NCBI GenBank assembly: GCA_029935695.1
Contig: JAOZJV010000177.1
Location: 1 to 7,235 of the forward strand
Reading direction: 5' to 3'
Origin: Candidatus Krumholzibacteriia bacterium
Lineage (GTDB): Bacteria > Krumholzibacteriota > Krumholzibacteriia > LZORAL124-64-63
DNA: 7,235 nt
Shown here: piece after piece, positions 5,424 to 7,235 of the stretch
Position numbering within the stretch: position 1 is the first letter of the stretch
Layout of the letters: the number at the start of each line of letters is the position of its first letter
Notes under the pieces: generated by a model
Database searches by the model: none
What the model saw: only the letters and a program-made list of their open reading frames with translations
Told to the model about the DNA's origin: nothing
Position numbers and translations under genes: made by a program

Positions 5424-7235
5424 ATGTGTAAATCTCCCCTCATTATTTTTGTATTGATCCTTTGGGCTCAGCTCAACCCTGTTTCAGCTAGTGCCGACTC
5501 TGTGCGAATTGGCGTGCTTGCCAAAAGGGGCACCCAACAGTGTTTTGACCAATGGAGTCCCACCGCCGATTATCTTTCCCAAAAAATTCCGGAACACTCT
5601 TTCACCATTGTGCCGTTGGGTTTTGATGAAATTCATGAAACTGTTAAACGGAAAGAGGTGGATTTTGTCCTGGCAAATTCATCATTCTATGTTGACCTGG
5701 AAGTACGGTCCGGCGCCCAGAGAATCGCAACTTTAAAAAACCTTCATTCCCGGGGATCATGGGAAAACAATTTTGCCAGCGTCATTTTTTGTCGTTCCGA
5801 CCGTCAGGACATTCACAGTCTTCATGATTTGAAAAACAAAACCTTCATGGCTGTGGACCCACGATCTCTGGGGGGCTGGCACATGAGTTGGCGCGTCTTG
5901 AAGGAAAAAGGGATCAACCCCCATAAAGATTTCCAGGAGTTGCTCTTTGGCGGATCTCACGATGCGGTGGTGTACGCTGTTCGTGATGGCATTGTTGATG
6001 CCGGCACAGTGCGCAGTGACACCGTTGAACGCATGGTTCTCGAAGGTAAAATCAAGATGACAGACTTCAAGGTCATCAACTCGCATCATGACCTCACCAG
6101 GGAATTCCCTTTTATCCACTCGACTCCACACTATCCTGAATGGCCCATGGCCAAGTTTCCCCATACTCCTGATTTTCTGGCTGAACAGGTTGCTGTTGCC
6201 TTGATACAAATGTCTGCCGACAGTGCTGCCGCCCAGGCAGGACATTGTGCTGGATGGACTATTGCCCAGAACTACCGTCCGGTTCATGAATGTCTGATGG
6301 CGCTTCGCTTGAGCCCTTACGAAAACTATGGAAAAATCACTCTTGGAAAGATGCTTAAACAATACGGTTTCTGGTTGCTCGGTATCCTTATTTTGACTCT
6401 GTTGATTGTTTATTTTTTCATTCGGTCTGCAAACCTGAAAGTAAAACTGGAACAATCGGTAAGCGCAAAAGAAGAGCGCGAAAGAGCGCGGGCCCTGCTG
6501 CAAACCGTGCTTGATTCCCTGCCCTCCGGGGTCATAATAATCGACGCCCAAAGCCGTCAAATTCGTGAAGTGAACCCCGCTGCAGCCAAAATGATTGGCC
6601 TTCGGCCAGAAGAAATTGTGGGTAAAACCTGCCACCAATTTCTTTGTATGAAAGCGAACAGCCTATGTCCCATCCTTGATCTTCACCAAAACACATACAA
6701 TTCTGAACATTTTCTGGCCACAAAATCATCAGGTCAAATTCCTATTCTCAAAACTGTCGTCCCAATAATGCTCGAGGGAAAAGAGCATTTGCTGGAATCG
6801 TTTTTTGACATAAGTGAGCGCAAACAAGCCGAAGCCGAACGCGAACGGTTGGCTTTGGCCATTGAACAGGTACAGGAAAGTGTCATCATCACCGACACCG
6901 AAGGTATCATTCAGTTTACCAATCCTGCTTTTGAAAAATACTCCGGCTACTCTGCTGATGAAACTACCGGACTTAATGTCAGGGTTTTGAAAAGTGGCCA
7001 GCACGACAACGCTTTCTATCAGAGAATGTGGGATACTCTGCTCAGTGGAACAACCTGGGCCGGCCGTCTCACAAACAAGAGAAAAGATGGCACCATTTTT
7101 ACAGAAGACGCCACCATCTCTCCCGTGCTGGACTCTTCAGGCGTGACAGTGAACTATGTAGCAGTTAAACGTGATATCACTGAAGAAATCAAAAGAGAAG
7201 ATCAATACCGCCAGGTTCAAAAAATGGAATCCATT
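5424..7235 (+). CDS. PhnD-like periplasmic sensor, PAS-PAS histidine kinase (partial, 3' end missing)
   Basis: The reading frame stays open for 604 codons to the window edge. Residues 1-24 form a signal peptide ending ASA before DSVRIGVLAKRG. A periplasmic binding domain of the phosphonate/phosphate-binding PhnD type (about 27-290) has the recurring stretches VDFVLANSSFYV, SLGGWHMSWR, GGSHDAVVYAVRDG and VDAGTVRSDT. One membrane helix follows (about 315-333), then a charged linker, a PAS domain (about 355-465) with Cys403, 408 and 415, and a second PAS domain (about 476-588). The last residues (QYRQVQKMESI) look like the start of a HisKA dimerisation helix. The phospho-accepting His and the ATPase domain would lie beyond the window. 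TtrS-type tetrathionate sensors have a similar input domain, but no ttr genes are here and the ligand is unknown. The start at 5424 is chosen for the signal peptide; an in-frame GTG at 5418 is the alternative. Codon use is visibly more AT-rich than in rnf. Confidence 0.88.
   Translation, partial: MCKSPLIIFVLILWAQLNPVSASADSVRIGVLAKRGTQQCFDQWSPTADYLSQKIPEHSFTIVPLGFDEIHETVKRKEVDFVLANSSFYVDLEVRSGAQRIATLKNLHSRGSWENNFASVIFCRSDRQDIHSLHDLKNKTFMAVDPRSLGGWHMSWRVLKEKGINPHKDFQELLFGGSHDAVVYAVRDGIVDAGTVRSDTVERMVLEGKIKMTDFKVINSHHDLTREFPFIHSTPHYPEWPMAKFPHTPDFLAEQVAVALIQMSADSAAAQAGHCAGWTIAQNYRPVHECLMALRLSPYENYGKITLGKMLKQYGFWLLGILILTLLIVYFFIRSANLKVKLEQSVSAKEERERARALLQTVLDSLPSGVIIIDAQSRQIREVNPAAAKMIGLRPEEIVGKTCHQFLCMKANSLCPILDLHQNTYNSEHFLATKSSGQIPILKTVVPIMLEGKEHLLESFFDISERKQAEAERERLALAIEQVQESVIITDTEGIIQFTNPAFEKYSGYSADETTGLNVRVLKSGQHDNAFYQRMWDTLLSGTTWAGRLTNKRKDGTIFTEDATISPVLDSSGVTVNYVAVKRDITEEIKREDQYRQVQKMESI

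Noticed and set aside
5757..6638. Minus-strand open frame of 293 codons within the kinase gene
   Set aside because: The + strand frame encodes a continuous signal peptide, binding domain, membrane helix and PAS domains over the same bases.
1..7235. CRISPR array, tRNA, rRNA, insertion sequence or prophage parts
   Set aside because: No regularly spaced repeats, tRNA-like folds, rRNA stretches, transposase motifs or terminal repeats were seen.

Overview
The window carries a complete six-gene rnf operon (rnfABCDGE, about 288-5304, all on the + strand). A 119-base gap follows, then the first 604 codons of a membrane-bound sensor kinase that runs off the right edge. The left 287 bases are non-coding as far as I can tell. 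They hold a structured inverted-repeat region near the left edge, a perfect TATAAT box, and the ribosome binding site of rnfA.

Rnf is the membrane ferredoxin:NAD+ oxidoreductase that couples electron transfer to Na+ or H+ translocation. Electrons pass through the soluble-side Fe-S/flavin subunits RnfB and RnfC, an Fe centre held between the paired membrane subunits RnfA and RnfE, and the covalently bound flavins of RnfD and RnfG. Every subunit keeps its core cofactor residues, so the complex should be functional. Four junctions are ATGA overlaps and the fifth (D/G) is TGATG, so the six cistrons are probably one translationally coupled unit.

The subunits have some individual traits. RnfB is the long form, with an extra C-terminal ferredoxin-like domain that has lost exactly the four ligands of one of its two clusters. 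RnfE ends in a cytoplasmic CxxCxxC tail. RnfC is compact and lacks the long repetitive C-terminal extension of enterobacterial RsxC. The gene order is that of the gammaproteobacterial rsx/rnf operon, while the long RnfB and short RnfC resemble those of anaerobes.

The downstream kinase has a cleaved signal peptide, a PhnD-like periplasmic binding domain, one membrane span, a PAS domain with a three-cysteine motif, a second PAS domain and the very start of a histidine-kinase dimerisation helix. This architecture is common in Desulfobacterota (former Deltaproteobacteria) and related anaerobes. Together with a housekeeping Rnf complex it suggests a Gram-negative anaerobe of that kind. This is inference from protein style only, because no taxonomic marker gene is present.

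I did not find a wholly new system. The points most worth a second look are the tailored cluster loss in RnfB, the Cys tail of RnfE, the mutually exclusive RNA pairings at the left edge, and the pairing of Rnf with a PhnD-PAS kinase.
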